Below are positions 43,459 to 52,281 of a stretch of DNA of 64,000 nt, piece after piece. Position numbers and translations under genes: made by a program. The stretch comes from Lysinibacillus fusiformis (lineage in GTDB: Bacteria; Bacillota; Bacilli; Bacillales_A; Planococcaceae), in NCBI RefSeq assembly GCF_016925635.1, contig NZ_CP070490.1, positions 3,850,001-3,914,000 of the forward strand. Reading direction: 5' to 3'. Under the pieces are notes generated by a model. The model saw only the letters and a list, made by a program, of their open reading frames with translations, was not told where the DNA came from and ran no database searches. The number at the start of each line of letters is the position of its first letter. The first letter of the stretch is position 1.

Positions 43459-43932
43459 ATGGATGAAATTTTATTAAGAAGAATGTCTAAAGATGAATTT
43501 GAGAGTTACTTCCAAAATAAGATTGAAAGATATTCGGATGTATTATCTGAAAATATACATGAACAGGGAGATGACCCTTCTACCAAAGCACTTAAACAAT
43601 TAAAAGGTTTACTACCTAATGGAATTAAAACGCCTAATCATCACCTTTTTAATATCCAAAGAGGAGAAAAGGTAATAGGCTTTGTTTGGTTGAAAATGGA
43701 GGAAGAGAAAAAAAGTGCTTTTCTCTATGAAATCTATATTTTTGAAAATTTCAGAGGTAAAGGCTTTGGAACAGAAACTATGAATTGTATAGAAAATTTC
43801 TTAATCCAAAAAGAAATCTATTATTTTAAACTTCATGTTTTCGGTAGTAACACAGGAGCACGTAAACTGTATGAAGAGCTTGGATTTGAAATTGCTGGAA
43901 TTAATATGCTGAAGCCATTATCTAAAAAGTAA
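43459..43932 (+). CDS. GNAT family N-acetyltransferase
   Basis: A 157-residue protein. The CoA loop is LYEIYIFENFRGKGFGTETM, and the C-terminal motif is VFGSNTGARKLYEELGFEIA. It opens ILLRRMSKDEFESYFQNKIE, the usual first helix of this group. The substrate is unknown. GAGGAGAC precedes ATG 43459. It is one of three single GNAT genes in the repeat-rich region, none closely alike by eye. Confidence 0.85.
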   Translation: MDEILLRRMSKDEFESYFQNKIERYSDVLSENIHEQGDDPSTKALKQLKGLLPNGIKTPNHHLFNIQRGEKVIGFVWLKMEEEKKSAFLYEIYIFENFRGKGFGTETMNCIENFLIQKEIYYFKLHVFGSNTGARKLYEELGFEIAGINMLKPLSKK

Positions 43933-44053
43933 TGATACCTTGTTCAACTAACAGGAAGCTTTAGTGAAAGAAAAAGTAGACTTCAATTGAGAATTGGCTT
44001 TTTATATTGGGAAATTATAACAATTTTATTAACTTAAGTAACAGTCCTTATTC

Positions 44054-44095
44054 AGCAATCGGGTCCTATTGTTGAATAAGGTTCTTTTGGAAAAG
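44054..44095 (+). repeat. Dispersed terminator-repeat, shortened copy
   Basis: CAGCAATCGGGTCCTATTG then TTGAATAAGGTTCTTTTGG. The opening is conserved and the stem has shifted. The gap 43933-44281 holds no gene. Confidence 0.5.
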
Positions 44096-44281
44096 CTTTT
44101 CAAATAAAGCTTTTGGCACTTTAAGTTTCAGTATTTTAATAGGTGATTATGTATTATTTTCACAGGGTATTTTATATACTAAAACGCACTTGAATTAACA
44201 CAAGGGTTATTGTTATCTTTGTAGCATCTAATTACTATAATAAATTGCGGTGAAATTCAATGTTATAAAGGGAGTGTAAAG

Positions 44282-44512
44282 ATGGACCTATTACTTTGGC
44301 TAACTATTGGTTTCATAATAATTGGATTTGTTGTGCTCACTTCTATGAAAAAAGGTATGGAAAGTAAGGTCGCTTTTATAAAAGCAAATATGGAAGAAGA
44401 GGAAAATTCATCAAAAGCTAAATCTGTAGTTTTGTGGATATGGAGTACCACTGCTTGGGGGATAGCGAGTATGTTTCTTGTTGTTTGGTGTTTTCATCAT
44501 TACTTGGGATAA
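44282..44512 (+). CDS. Small membrane protein (76 aa)
   Basis: A 76-residue protein with an N-terminal hydrophobic helix (DLLLWLTIGFIIIGFVVLTS), a charged middle (KANMEEEENSSKAKS) and a second helix ending in CFHHYLG. AAGGGAGTG precedes the ATG by 6 bases. I do not recognise a family. A full repeat copy stands about 130 bases downstream. Confidence 0.58.
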   Translation: MDLLLWLTIGFIIIGFVVLTSMKKGMESKVAFIKANMEEEENSSKAKSVVLWIWSTTAWGIASMFLVVWCFHHYLG

Positions 44513-44647
44513 CTGTTGCTTCAACTGTGCTTAAAAAATCAGGTATTTTTATATGAATAGTCTGAAGTATTACTATACTGTCTATTCTTGAATACTAAAT
44601 ACATTATAAATTCAATTAACGTTTCCAAATGAAAGTTTGGAAACACA

Positions 44648-44720
44648 CTTAAGGACGCATTTCCCTAATAAGAAATGCGTCTATTTGCATTCAAGGGCCA
44701 TTTAATTAAATGAGTAAATT
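44648..44720 (+). repeat. Dispersed terminator-repeat, copy after the 76-aa gene
   Basis: GGACGCATTTC and GAAATGCGTC form a perfect stem, then TATTTGCATTCAAGGGCCAT and TTAATTAAATGAGTAAATTG follow. The arms differ from other copies but stay paired. The remaining bases to 45046 hold no gene that I can support. Confidence 0.85.
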
Positions 44721-45046
44721 GCTGGAATTTGGAACTTTTACCATTCTATATTTAATGTCTATAAATAGACTTTGGAGTGGGGCATCCTTTATAGATTAAT
44801 AATATGTAAAGTGGATGAGAGCACATATACTACCATATTTTTTTAATCACCATTTGATTACTATAAGGTGTTCGCATCCGTTTTTTAGGGTCAAACTACC
44901 GCAAAAAGTCATGACGTCCGTTTGGTTCATGCGTGTTTTTATTGTTTTTCCTTTATACGGAAGTGACGAGTTTGTATAAAGCCAGTCGTAGAGAATGTGT
45001 ATTGATTATGTAAACCAATTTGGGGTACTATCTACTCAGGCTAAAC

Positions 45047-45064
45047 GATAATGATTATCATTAT
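45047..45064 (+). promoter_or_regulatory. Fur box upstream of the siderophore-binding protein gene
   Basis: GATAATGATTATCATTAT matches the 19-bp Fur consensus in all 18 positions listed, lying about 55 bases before the ATG. It implies repression by Fur-Fe(II) and induction in iron starvation. Confidence 0.9.
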
Positions 45065-45117
45065 AAATAATCGAATTGTTTTGCTACTATACATAAATTA
45101 TGGGAGTGAATTTAATC

Positions 45118-46116
45118 ATGGCAAGATTGATGCTTATGAAAACAGGATGGATATCGCTTATAACTGCAGGAATGATTACGATGTCAGGTTGCGCCTCGAC
45201 AGGCAATCAAGCTGCTGGGACGACCGATCAGCCTGCAAACGCAACGGCAGTTTCAAGTGAAGGCACGCCTCAAACCGAAACACGTGTCGTAACAGATGGC
45301 TTCGGAGAGGTAGAGATTCCGAAAAATCCGAAGCGAGTCTCAGCTCTTTATCGGGAAGATTATTTAGTTGCACTTGGGGTAACGCCCATTGTGCAATACT
45401 ATAACCCGATGTGGGGCAAACAGGATTATTTGAAACTGGATGTGCCATTGTTTGACGTGACTGGGAACATCGAGGCTTTGCTTGTATCCGAGCCAGACTT
45501 GATTATCGGCGCTGGAGAGGTAGATGCTGAACAATACGAGCTCTATTCTAAGGTTGCACCGACGTTCCGATTGCCGGATGATGTACTTGTGGATACGCGC
45601 AAAACTTTGACCTTAATCGCCGATTTGCTTGGACTAAGCGATAAGGCGAAGCAGGTTCTTGCTGATTACGATGCACGTATTGCGGATGTGAAAACGAAGC
45701 TGAACGAGGCGATTGGCGATGAGAAGGTTGTTGTTCTGCGAATGAACGTCGTAGACAAATCGATTAATATTTTCGGCATTCATAACACGTTTGTTGGACA
45801 AATTTTGTATGAGGATCTTGGACTGAAGGCTCCGGGGTTCGCCGAGGCAATGACGGAGGGCAATATCGTCTTGTCGAAGGAGGTCATTCCTGAACTTGAC
45901 GCGGACCATATAATTTTACTTCCATCCAATGGGACATGGGAGGAAGAGAGCAACGCGAAAGCTCTAGCGGAGATGAAGGTAGATCGGTTATGGCAGACCG
46001 TTCCTGCATTTAAGAACGGCCATGTATATCCAGTTGAGAGATCCTATTGGCAGACGGGAGCCATTACGGCTAACGAGTTGAAGCTGGACGATTTACTTCG
46101 ATTACTGGCTCCTTAA
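45118..46116 (+). CDS. Iron-siderophore ABC transporter substrate-binding lipoprotein
   Basis: A 332-residue protein. The signal peptide ends in the lipobox ITMSGCAS, then a polar linker, then the PBP class III (FecB/FeuA-like) fold: PKRVSALYREDYLVALGV, VSEPDLIIGAGEVDAEQYEL, and a C-terminal YPVERSYWQTGAITANELKL. It should capture a ferric siderophore outside the membrane and hand it to a permease. None is encoded in the window. GGAGTG lies 9 bases before ATG 45118. A perfect Fur box is upstream. Codons are richer in G+C than in the flanking genes, suggesting transfer, perhaps from a Paenibacillus-like donor (inference). Confidence 0.9.
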   Translation: MARLMLMKTGWISLITAGMITMSGCASTGNQAAGTTDQPANATAVSSEGTPQTETRVVTDGFGEVEIPKNPKRVSALYREDYLVALGVTPIVQYYNPMWGKQDYLKLDVPLFDVTGNIEALLVSEPDLIIGAGEVDAEQYELYSKVAPTFRLPDDVLVDTRKTLTLIADLLGLSDKAKQVLADYDARIADVKTKLNEAIGDEKVVVLRMNVVDKSINIFGIHNTFVGQILYEDLGLKAPGFAEAMTEGNIVLSKEVIPELDADHIILLPSNGTWEEESNAKALAEMKVDRLWQTVPAFKNGHVYPVERSYWQTGAITANELKLDDLLRLLAP

Positions 46117-46223
46117 TACGAAATAGGGTGATTACGTTCCTTTGCATGACTTATCACCATAGTTGGAAATTTAACTGACCCCTTTATAAAGGATAATCTT
46201 AAGAAAGGCTAGTCACTTTTTTG

Positions 46224-46255
46224 AAGCTGCCGTCTGTATTTTGCGGCAGCTTTTT
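46224..46255 (+). terminator. Terminator after the siderophore-binding protein gene
   Basis: AAGCTGCCG and CGGCAGCTT form a perfect 9-bp stem followed by TTT. It lies about 110 bases beyond the stop and abuts the transposase remnant. Confidence 0.85.
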
Positions 46256-46479
46256 CAACTTCCATTGACAATTTTTCCCGCTAAGCTTAATTCACCTTCT
46301 GACGAACGTCTTGCATTTGTTTTTCGAATAGCTTGTAAACTTTCAACTCCAGTTATACGAAAAGCGGTACGCCAACGTTTCCTCTGTCTACGCTTTAAAC
46401 CAATTAATTCAACATCTAAACCTGCTGCTTTAAAAATTTCTCTAGGTAATTTACCATTTTCAGTTTTCGCAATAAAATG
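46255..46479 (-). pseudogene. Remnant of an IS3-type transposase OrfA (HTH part)
   Basis: The leftward strand reads FIAKTENGKLPREIFKAAGL, then LIGLKRRQRKRWRTAFRITG, then LQAIRKTNARRSSEGELSL and a stop. This is the helix-turn-helix region of OrfA proteins of an IS3-family type common in Bacillus. It lacks a start and everything after the HTH. A short further match may lie upstream in another frame (KNVT near 46490). No inverted repeats or OrfB were found. Confidence 0.75.
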
Positions 46480-46653
46480 ACGGTTACATTCTTATATATG
46501 TAATCACTAGCCTGTAGATTTGAATTGTATTATTCCTGTACTTTTTTAGTAAAGTATTTATTGGACATTTCTACATTAACTTCTTTTTTCTGAATTTAAA
46601 AAAGTACAGTTTAAGGTTGATGGGCGGCTCTTTTTGATTTACACTATATTCAT

Positions 46654-46671
46654 TGAGAATGAATATCAATT
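46654..46671 (+). promoter_or_regulatory. Candidate Fur box before the AraC-type regulator
   Basis: TGAGAATGAATATCAATT resembles the 7-1-7 Fur pattern (TGATAATNATTATCA) with two or three differences, placed about 22 bases before the start codon. Confidence 0.6.
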
Positions 46672-46692
46672 AAAGGGCGGTTGTTAGTAACA

Positions 46693-48282
46693 ATGGATAT
46701 TGAACAGTGCAAACAAGCCGAGATAGCCCCATTAGTCCAATATGTTTTGCGATCCATCCGCTTCATCGTTGTGGGCGATCAAGCTGAAATGAATGATTCG
46801 GAGGGCAGCAATAGGAACGATAAGGAAAGTTATGAACTCCTCTTTATTATGAGTGGCACGGGACAAGGAAAATGTTATTTACAGGGGAAAGGCAGATATT
46901 TCACTATTGATCAAAAGATTTCGAACTGCAGTTACTACCAGGTGCGCTTTGAAACGAGAGGCTATGATGCAGCTTCGGGTTTACTGCCTGATAAGCAAGA
47001 GCTTGCCTGCTCACCCTTCGCAAAGACAATGGAACTCCTTAATGAGTTATATGGACTCCGCAGAGCGAGCGACGAGCTCGAGCTGTTCCAACGATTTGTA
47101 AAATTCCAAGAGTTGCTGCTCTTTCTATTCCACCAAAATGCACCAGTAATTGAAGAGAAGGGAACGGATACCGAGCATCATGGGATAGAGCTCAGTATAC
47201 GGCACATTCATCAATATTACCGTGAGCTTCTGACCGTGGAAGAGCTGGCCTCCCTCGCAGGTATTGATCGTTGGAAGTATACCCGTTTGTTCAAAGAAGC
47301 TACTGGTCAAGTACCGCTCCAGTACTTGAATGAAGTACGGATTAATCAAGCCAAGAAGTGGCTGGTGAGCGCCGATGACAAGTTGCTCGATATTGCGCTA
47401 AATGCAGGTTTCAGCAATGAATATTATTTCAGCCGCCGTTTCAAGCAGACGGTAGGCATATCGCCCGGACAATACCGTCTCAGTCGTAAGGGAAAGCTTA
47501 GAGTAGTAGCGCCATATTTGGAGGATTTCATTGTCGCGCTGGAAATGGAGCCTATCGCCCAATATCGGCATGAGAAATGGGGAAAACAAGATTATCTAGG
47601 CTTAAACGATATTCCGACATTTGAGGAGAACAGCGACAATCTTGAAGAGCTTTCCTATTATAAACCTGATTTGATATTGCTTGTGGATCGTTACGAACAA
47701 CAGCAATATGCTCAGTGCCGACGCATATCCAACACGTGCATCCTGCGTGAGCAGACCAATAATTGGCGTACATTGCTACGTACCGTCGCTGATTATTTTG
47801 GGCGGGCGGAGTTGGCCGATGAAGCTATCGCAAATTATGATTTCAAAGCAAGGAGTGCGAGTCAAACGCTGAGTCATCTTATGAAAGGGCAGAGTGTTGC
47901 TTTTTTGCGTATTTCGGCGGATCAAATCATCCAATATACGGAAGGAGGGCAAGCCTTTGTTTCAACAGTTCTTTATGGCGATGTTGGTTTGCGCTCCCAC
48001 TCCGCAGTAGGTGTAGCTTCAAAAGCGAACAGGCCGGGTATGTTCACTCTCACTGTAGAAGACCTGCGTATGCTAACCGCAGATCACCTGTTCATTACTT
48101 TCGATAAATGGCATAGCCAGGAAGAAGGGAAGGAGAGGGAACTGCTCCAGAAGCCAGAGTGGCGCGATCTGCCCGCTGTTAGAAACAACCGTGTTTACGA
48201 GGTTGATTTTCTAACATGGATGAATAATGGAATTATTTCCAACAGCAAAAAAATCGATGATATACTGCGATCGTTAGCTTGA
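46693..48282 (+). CDS. AraC family regulator with a C-terminal siderophore-binding domain (Btr-like)
   Basis: A 529-residue regulator. An N-terminal sensing part (about 1-150) is followed by an AraC/XylS double HTH (TVEELASLAGIDRWKYTRLF, then ALNAGFSNEYYFSRRFKQTV). From about residue 275 comes a periplasmic-binding-protein-like domain, EDFIVALEMEPIAQYRHEKW. That domain closely resembles the neighbouring lipoprotein (EDYLVALGVTPIVQY and GKQDYL occur in both). Btr of Bacillus subtilis has the same build and activates siderophore uptake when bound to it. The start may be TTG 46681 or ATG 46693. A Fur-like box overlaps its promoter. Confidence 0.88.
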   Translation: MDIEQCKQAEIAPLVQYVLRSIRFIVVGDQAEMNDSEGSNRNDKESYELLFIMSGTGQGKCYLQGKGRYFTIDQKISNCSYYQVRFETRGYDAASGLLPDKQELACSPFAKTMELLNELYGLRRASDELELFQRFVKFQELLLFLFHQNAPVIEEKGTDTEHHGIELSIRHIHQYYRELLTVEELASLAGIDRWKYTRLFKEATGQVPLQYLNEVRINQAKKWLVSADDKLLDIALNAGFSNEYYFSRRFKQTVGISPGQYRLSRKGKLRVVAPYLEDFIVALEMEPIAQYRHEKWGKQDYLGLNDIPTFEENSDNLEELSYYKPDLILLVDRYEQQQYAQCRRISNTCILREQTNNWRTLLRTVADYFGRAELADEAIANYDFKARSASQTLSHLMKGQSVAFLRISADQIIQYTEGGQAFVSTVLYGDVGLRSHSAVGVASKANRPGMFTLTVEDLRMLTADHLFITFDKWHSQEEGKERELLQKPEWRDLPAVRNNRVYEVDFLTWMNNGIISNSKKIDDILRSLA

Positions 48283-48426
48283 TTTAATTTTGCTTGCGGG
48301 TCTCAACTATTACTGTTAAGGGTTTGAGGATACTAAGGTGGAGATGATGATAAACTTATTTAACAATGCCTAGCTTTTGATTAAATATTATGATTACAAA
48401 AGGAGTGTTTCTTTCAGAGGAAGGAA

Positions 48427-48715
48427 TGCTTCTTTTTATTTAAAACCTCTGCTTTAGTTTTAGGAACGAAAATTAATTTCTTCTTTATAACACTATTGAT
48501 CAATAAAAAGTACTCTATTTGCATGCTATAAAACAACACAAAAGGATCGCGAATAACCATTACCACTAAAGTCCCGCCAATAGCACCAAAGAAGACTGCT
48601 AGTAGTAATAGTATGAACGCAGAAAAATAAAGATTATTCTTTTTTTGTACGCTATAAACGCAATCATATTCGCAATAATGATAAACAAGACCATAAGTAT
48701 TATGAAAAACTACCC
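48427..48715 (-). pseudogene. Remnant of a small membrane protein gene
   Basis: On the leftward strand, IILMVLFIIIANMIAFIAYK lies in one frame and FFGAIGGTLVVMVIRDPFVL, continuing FYSMQIEYFLLINSVI, in another, interrupted by stops and shifts. Together they look like a three-helix membrane protein that has decayed. No ribosome binding site is retained. The family is unknown. The rest of 48283-48990 shows only a repeat-like stretch near 48400 (AAAGGAGTGTTTCTTTC, then GGAATGCTTCTTTTTATTTA). Confidence 0.5.
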
Positions 48716-48921
48716 ATTTTTACGCCCTCTTTTAACTTGGACAGCTAGATTTTTTTAATTTACATCTATTTACTTTTTCTCTCTGTACTTTAAAATGAGT
48801 AAAAGTTCCATTATAAAACAATTCGCCTATCTAAATAGGATGGACATGGCGAAAGACGACGCAGTGTTACAAAGGCGTATCAAGATTCACGCTATGCTAA
48901 GCACAAGTGAAAAATTATTAA

Positions 48922-48955
48922 AGCCTAGGCACTCCATTAATGTTGAGCCTGGGCT
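48922..48955 (+). terminator. Hairpin before the DUF421 gene
   Basis: AGCCTAGGC and GCCTGGGCT form a stem with one G-T pairing around a 16-base loop, followed by ATTTGTG. The nearby 60-codon frame at 48795 has no ribosome binding site and is not annotated. Confidence 0.5.
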
Positions 48956-49009
48956 ATTTGTGTATTTTCTTAAATAGTTGACCATTCTATTATGGATAGG
49001 AGTGAAACA

Positions 49010-49696
49010 ATGAACGATATAGGCTACTTACAAATAGCTAGTGAAACAATTATAACTTTTTTTGTCCTTCTAGCTCTTACACGTCTTTTAGGAAAAAAAC
49101 AATTAAGTCATTTAACTTTTTTTAACTATGTAACAGGAATAACAATAGGGTCCATGGCTGCAAATATGGTTGTTCTTAGTACAAAAGATTACACAAAGGA
49201 TCTACTTAGCCTAGTAATTTGGTGTTTACTTACTATAATAATCAGTTATATAAGTCTTAAGTCGGGGAAAATTAGAGTATTCCTTGATGGTCAACCTACA
49301 ATTATTATAAAACATGGCGAGATAGACAGAAAAGCATTAAAAAGAACAGGTGTGAATATCGATGACCTAACGATGTTGATTAGGCAAAATCAAATCTTTT
49401 CAATAACAGAAATTGATTTCGCCATTCTAGAACCAGATGGTAGACTTAGTATTCTCAAAAAGCAAGAATATCAAGGGACACAAAAAAGTGACTTAAACAT
49501 ATATCCTTCGCCACCGACTTATTTACCGATTGAAATAATTACGGATGGAAAATTATTACCTAAAAATTTGTTGGAAGTTGGGAAAAGTAGAGATTGGTTA
49601 AAAAATGAATTAAGCAGGGCCAATATAAAAGAGATAGAAGAAGTGTTTTATGCTGAGATTCAATCTGATGGAAGCTTATTTATACAAAAATTCTAA
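49010..49696 (+). CDS. DUF421 domain membrane protein (YetF-like)
   Basis: A 228-residue protein. Three hydrophobic helices at the N-terminus contain the family run LLGKKQLSHLTFFNYVTGIT and IGSMAANMVV. The cytoplasmic part has LDGQPTIIIKHGEIDRKALK and EIDFAILEPDGRLSILKKQE, both standard for the YetF/YdfR/YkjA group. YdfR and YetF homologues have been linked to spore or membrane functions, and the role is otherwise unknown. ATG 49010 has GGAGTG upstream. It ends at a strong terminator. Length is normal for the family. Confidence 0.9.
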   Translation: MNDIGYLQIASETIITFFVLLALTRLLGKKQLSHLTFFNYVTGITIGSMAANMVVLSTKDYTKDLLSLVIWCLLTIIISYISLKSGKIRVFLDGQPTIIIKHGEIDRKALKRTGVNIDDLTMLIRQNQIFSITEIDFAILEPDGRLSILKKQEYQGTQKSDLNIYPSPPTYLPIEIITDGKLLPKNLLEVGKSRDWLKNELSRANIKEIEEVFYAEIQSDGSLFIQKF

Positions 49697-49705
49697 ACAA
49701 AAGTA

Positions 49706-49738
49706 ACCAGGCACTCAATGGAGTACCTGGTCATTTTT
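49706..49738 (+). terminator. Terminator of the DUF421 gene
   Basis: ACCAGGCACTC and GAGTACCTGGT form an 11-bp stem with one mismatch and a 4-base loop, followed by CATTTTTTTT. Confidence 0.9.
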
Positions 49739-49853
49739 TTTGAAGCTCAGGCAGCAGCCAGTAAAAAATTAATCGAAGACTAGCTATATTTATTGACCTT
49801 CCCCTTACAGGAAACATTATATTTAAAGTAATTTATGAAAGGAGGTGATGATT

Positions 49854-50651
49854 ATGCTTTCAATTGGTGAATTCTCGAAAATATCACATCTTACGTTGAA
49901 GACACTTCGATACTATGATGAAATTGAGCTTTTAAAGCCAGCTTCCATAGACAGTCAAAATAACTATCGCTACTATCATCTTTCCCAATTAAAAACGGCT
50001 TTATTGATTACGCGATTAAAAAACTATTTATTTTCGCTTGAAGAAATCAAAGTTATTTTAGCAAATTTGGAAGATACGGACTTTTTAAACGCTAAAATGC
50101 AAACCAAGCAAGAAAAATTAACAAAACATATAACTGATTATTGTTCGCTATTAAAAAAATTAGAGCTTGATATTCAATGCTTAAATAAAGCGGAACATAT
50201 CATGGGGTACTTAGATAAAATAGAGATTAAACTGATGAATCACTTGACCTTTCATCTATTATCTCAACGAAAACAAATGAATACCGCTGATTTTCTATTA
50301 CACTTTAATGAATTATTGAGTAGAGCTTTGTTTGCAAATTTAGCACCTATTGCGAAACCACTTGCCATTTTTCATAGCGCAGAATATGTACCAGAAAAAT
50401 ATGATGTAGAAATAGCAATTCCCTTGGCAGAGGCCACAAATGAAACAAAAGTGTTTAACCCCGGTCTTTGCGCAATGGCGACGCTTACTGGTTCTTATGA
50501 TGAATTACCGTCTATTCATACAAAGCTACATATGTGGATTAAAGAGAATCACTATAATCTGAATGGGGCGCCGTTTGAAGTTTATCAAACGAATCCATAT
50601 CGTACATCGGAGGAGAATAATATTGTAGAAGTATATTTTCCTATCCAATAA
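49854..50651 (+). CDS. MerR family regulator with GyrI-like effector domain
   Basis: A 265-residue protein. The MerR HTH opens LSIGEFSKISHLTLKTLRYY and continues DEIELLKPASID, with a dimerisation coil up to about residue 120. The C-terminal half (from about 155) is a GyrI-like small-molecule-binding domain of the BmrR type, ending FEVYQTNPYRTSEENNIVEV. It would bind an organic cation or drug and twist the promoter to activate. AAGGAGGTGATG precedes ATG 49854. The next gene, a methyltransferase-like membrane protein, follows after 22 bases and may be its target. Confidence 0.87.
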   Translation: MLSIGEFSKISHLTLKTLRYYDEIELLKPASIDSQNNYRYYHLSQLKTALLITRLKNYLFSLEEIKVILANLEDTDFLNAKMQTKQEKLTKHITDYCSLLKKLELDIQCLNKAEHIMGYLDKIEIKLMNHLTFHLLSQRKQMNTADFLLHFNELLSRALFANLAPIAKPLAIFHSAEYVPEKYDVEIAIPLAEATNETKVFNPGLCAMATLTGSYDELPSIHTKLHMWIKENHYNLNGAPFEVYQTNPYRTSEENNIVEVYFPIQ

Positions 50652-50673
50652 ATAGTTGAAGGAGTGTACTACA

Positions 50674-51318
50674 ATGTATGGCATTAACCGGCCAACGATA
50701 AAAGAAAAAATCTTGATTGTAGTTGCTGAAATGATCTATCTAGTCATTGCATATTATTTACTTTTCATTACTTATGACAACTCAGGCATTGCACTAGGGC
50801 TTTTTATTGCTTTGATTATTACAGCTTTACGATTAACGGCTATGATGTTTATATGGTTGACTAGAGGAATAGCATGGCAAGAAGCTATCATGAACAGTAT
50901 TGCTTTTGGGATCTATTATTTAGGCTTCCCAATCTTAATGATTACTAGTAATCAAGATCCAAATGGAGTAGTACTTATTTTAGGTTGGGTATTATTTGTA
51001 GGAGGAAGTATGCTAAACACCGTTTCAGAGTTGTTAAGAAAGCCTTTTAAAGACAATCCTGCTAATCAAGGAAAGCTATATACGGGAGGATTATTTAAAT
51101 ATGCAATTCATATTAATTATCTAGGGGATTGCCTCTGGGTATTAGGTTTAGCGCTCATCTCTAACAATATTTATAGTTTACTTATACCACTTGGTCTCAT
51201 TTTAGTATTTATATTTGGATATATTCCCAAATCCGACGATTATCTACAGAGCAAGTATGGAGAACAATTTACAGTATATAAACTGAAAACAAAAAAGTTA
51301 ATTCCGTTTATCTGGTAA
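50674..51318 (+). CDS. Isoprenylcysteine methyltransferase-like / DUF1295-type membrane protein
   Basis: A 214-residue protein with five or six hydrophobic segments. The C-terminal part, GKLYTGGLFKYAIHINYLGD followed by YLQSKYGEQFTVYKLKTKKL, resembles the ICMT/NnrU-like fold that binds SAM (NYLG and E/Y-x-Y positions). Family members methylate prenylated or lipid substrates, or act as sterol reductase-like enzymes. The start at ATG 50674 follows GAAGGAG. It lies in one operon with the MerR-type regulator. Nothing supports a particular substrate. Confidence 0.7.
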   Translation: MYGINRPTIKEKILIVVAEMIYLVIAYYLLFITYDNSGIALGLFIALIITALRLTAMMFIWLTRGIAWQEAIMNSIAFGIYYLGFPILMITSNQDPNGVVLILGWVLFVGGSMLNTVSELLRKPFKDNPANQGKLYTGGLFKYAIHINYLGDCLWVLGLALISNNIYSLLIPLGLILVFIFGYIPKSDDYLQSKYGEQFTVYKLKTKKLIPFIW

Positions 51319-51450
51319 ATCCGAAGCATGCGTTTCAAACAGAGCAAAATCACCCTTTAACATGGGACAATATTAATATGTACCATTAACGGGTTTTGCT
51401 TGTTGCATCTCAAGTTTGGATTGGCTAGTTCTGTCTTACAAAAATAAAAA

Positions 51451-51480
51451 AGCTGCGGCTTTCAATAAACGCCACAGCCT
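51451..51480 (-). terminator. Hairpin with T-run on the leftward strand
   Basis: AGCTGCGGC and GCCACAGCCT arms pair with one mismatch; leftward sequence reads CTTTTTTATTTTTG. It could stop read-through from the YjcZ gene. The region 51319-51786 holds no gene; a second hairpin, GAGCTGCAGCG with CGCTACAGCTC, lies at 51748-51776. Confidence 0.55.
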
Positions 51481-51786
51481 ATAAAAAGTGCGTGCGAGGC
51501 ACCAATATTAATGTATGTAATGTAATGTTACTTATTACTTTTTAATCATTTCAACTAGGACGTGATGTTGTAAAAATGGCCATCCATTGTAAAATAACAG
51601 GACCACCTTCTAATTTAGAAAGTGATCAAGATGAAAGAAAAGATTAGAAGAGCCTAGTATCTGGGAATAGGATGTTCTAAGTGTTATTTTATGTATCAAA
51701 AGTTTTGTGATAGAAGCGTTCAATTCAGATAGATGTTCTAGAAATAAGAGCTGCAGCGGTACACACGCTACAGCTCGTGGGTTTTA

Positions 51787-51939
51787 TTAACAGTCTTCTT
51801 CTCTTTTTAAGAAAGTTGCGCCGACAATAATCAAAAGAATAAATAGAACAACAATTAGGGCAAATGTTGAGCCATTATTAGATCCGCCGCCATAATAGCC
51901 ACCATTTTCTATGCCACCTACATTTCCACAGTATCCCAT
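51787..51939 (-). CDS. YjcZ family sporulation peptide
   Basis: A 50-residue peptide. The glycine-rich start MGYCGNVGGIENGGYYGGGS is followed by FALIVVLFILLIIVGATFLK, the signature hydrophobic run of YjcZ/YdgA/SscA-type spore proteins. These are made in the mother cell or forespore late in sporulation and associate with spore layers. AAAGGAGGG precedes ATG 51939. The gene is too short for usual length cut-offs but is well supported by the motif and ribosome binding site. Confidence 0.88.
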   Translation of the reverse strand: MGYCGNVGGIENGGYYGGGSNNGSTFALIVVLFILLIIVGATFLKREEDC

Positions 51940-52216
51940 AATATATCCCTCCTTTCTACAATACATAGTATGTTAGCTGTAGACAAGGATTGAGGTGTTA
52001 ACCTATCAATTATAGGGCTAAATAAAGTATATTTTTGTTAGACGAGACAATAAAAAAGCCATTTGGGATAGGAGCGATCATTAGATATATAATGAGGGTA
52101 TGTGTGATCAGGTTAGCTTTACCTTACTATTAATAAATGTGATAACTAATCATGAAAATAGGTAAAGTATTTCAGAAGCTGCCGGAGCAAATTTGAAGAA
52201 GATAAATACTGAAAAA

Positions 52217-52243
52217 AGTCCCTTCAGATAGTTTGAAGGGACT
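52217..52243 (-). terminator. Terminator of the HTH membrane regulator
   Basis: AGTCCCTTCA and TGAAGGGACT form a perfect 10-bp stem with a 7-base loop; the leftward strand then reads TTTTTTC. Between it and the YjcZ start no gene is seen. Confidence 0.87.
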
Positions 52244-52281
52244 CCCATTACGATTCGTGTATGACTATAGTTCCGTAATGG

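Noticed and set aside
46241-46480. 79-codon rightward frame
   Set aside because: The opposite strand encodes a clear IS3-type OrfA fragment; the + frame is its shadow and overlaps a terminator.
48795-48977. 60-codon frame before the DUF421 gene
   Set aside because: No ribosome binding site, no recognisable domain, and its 3' part overlaps a hairpin.
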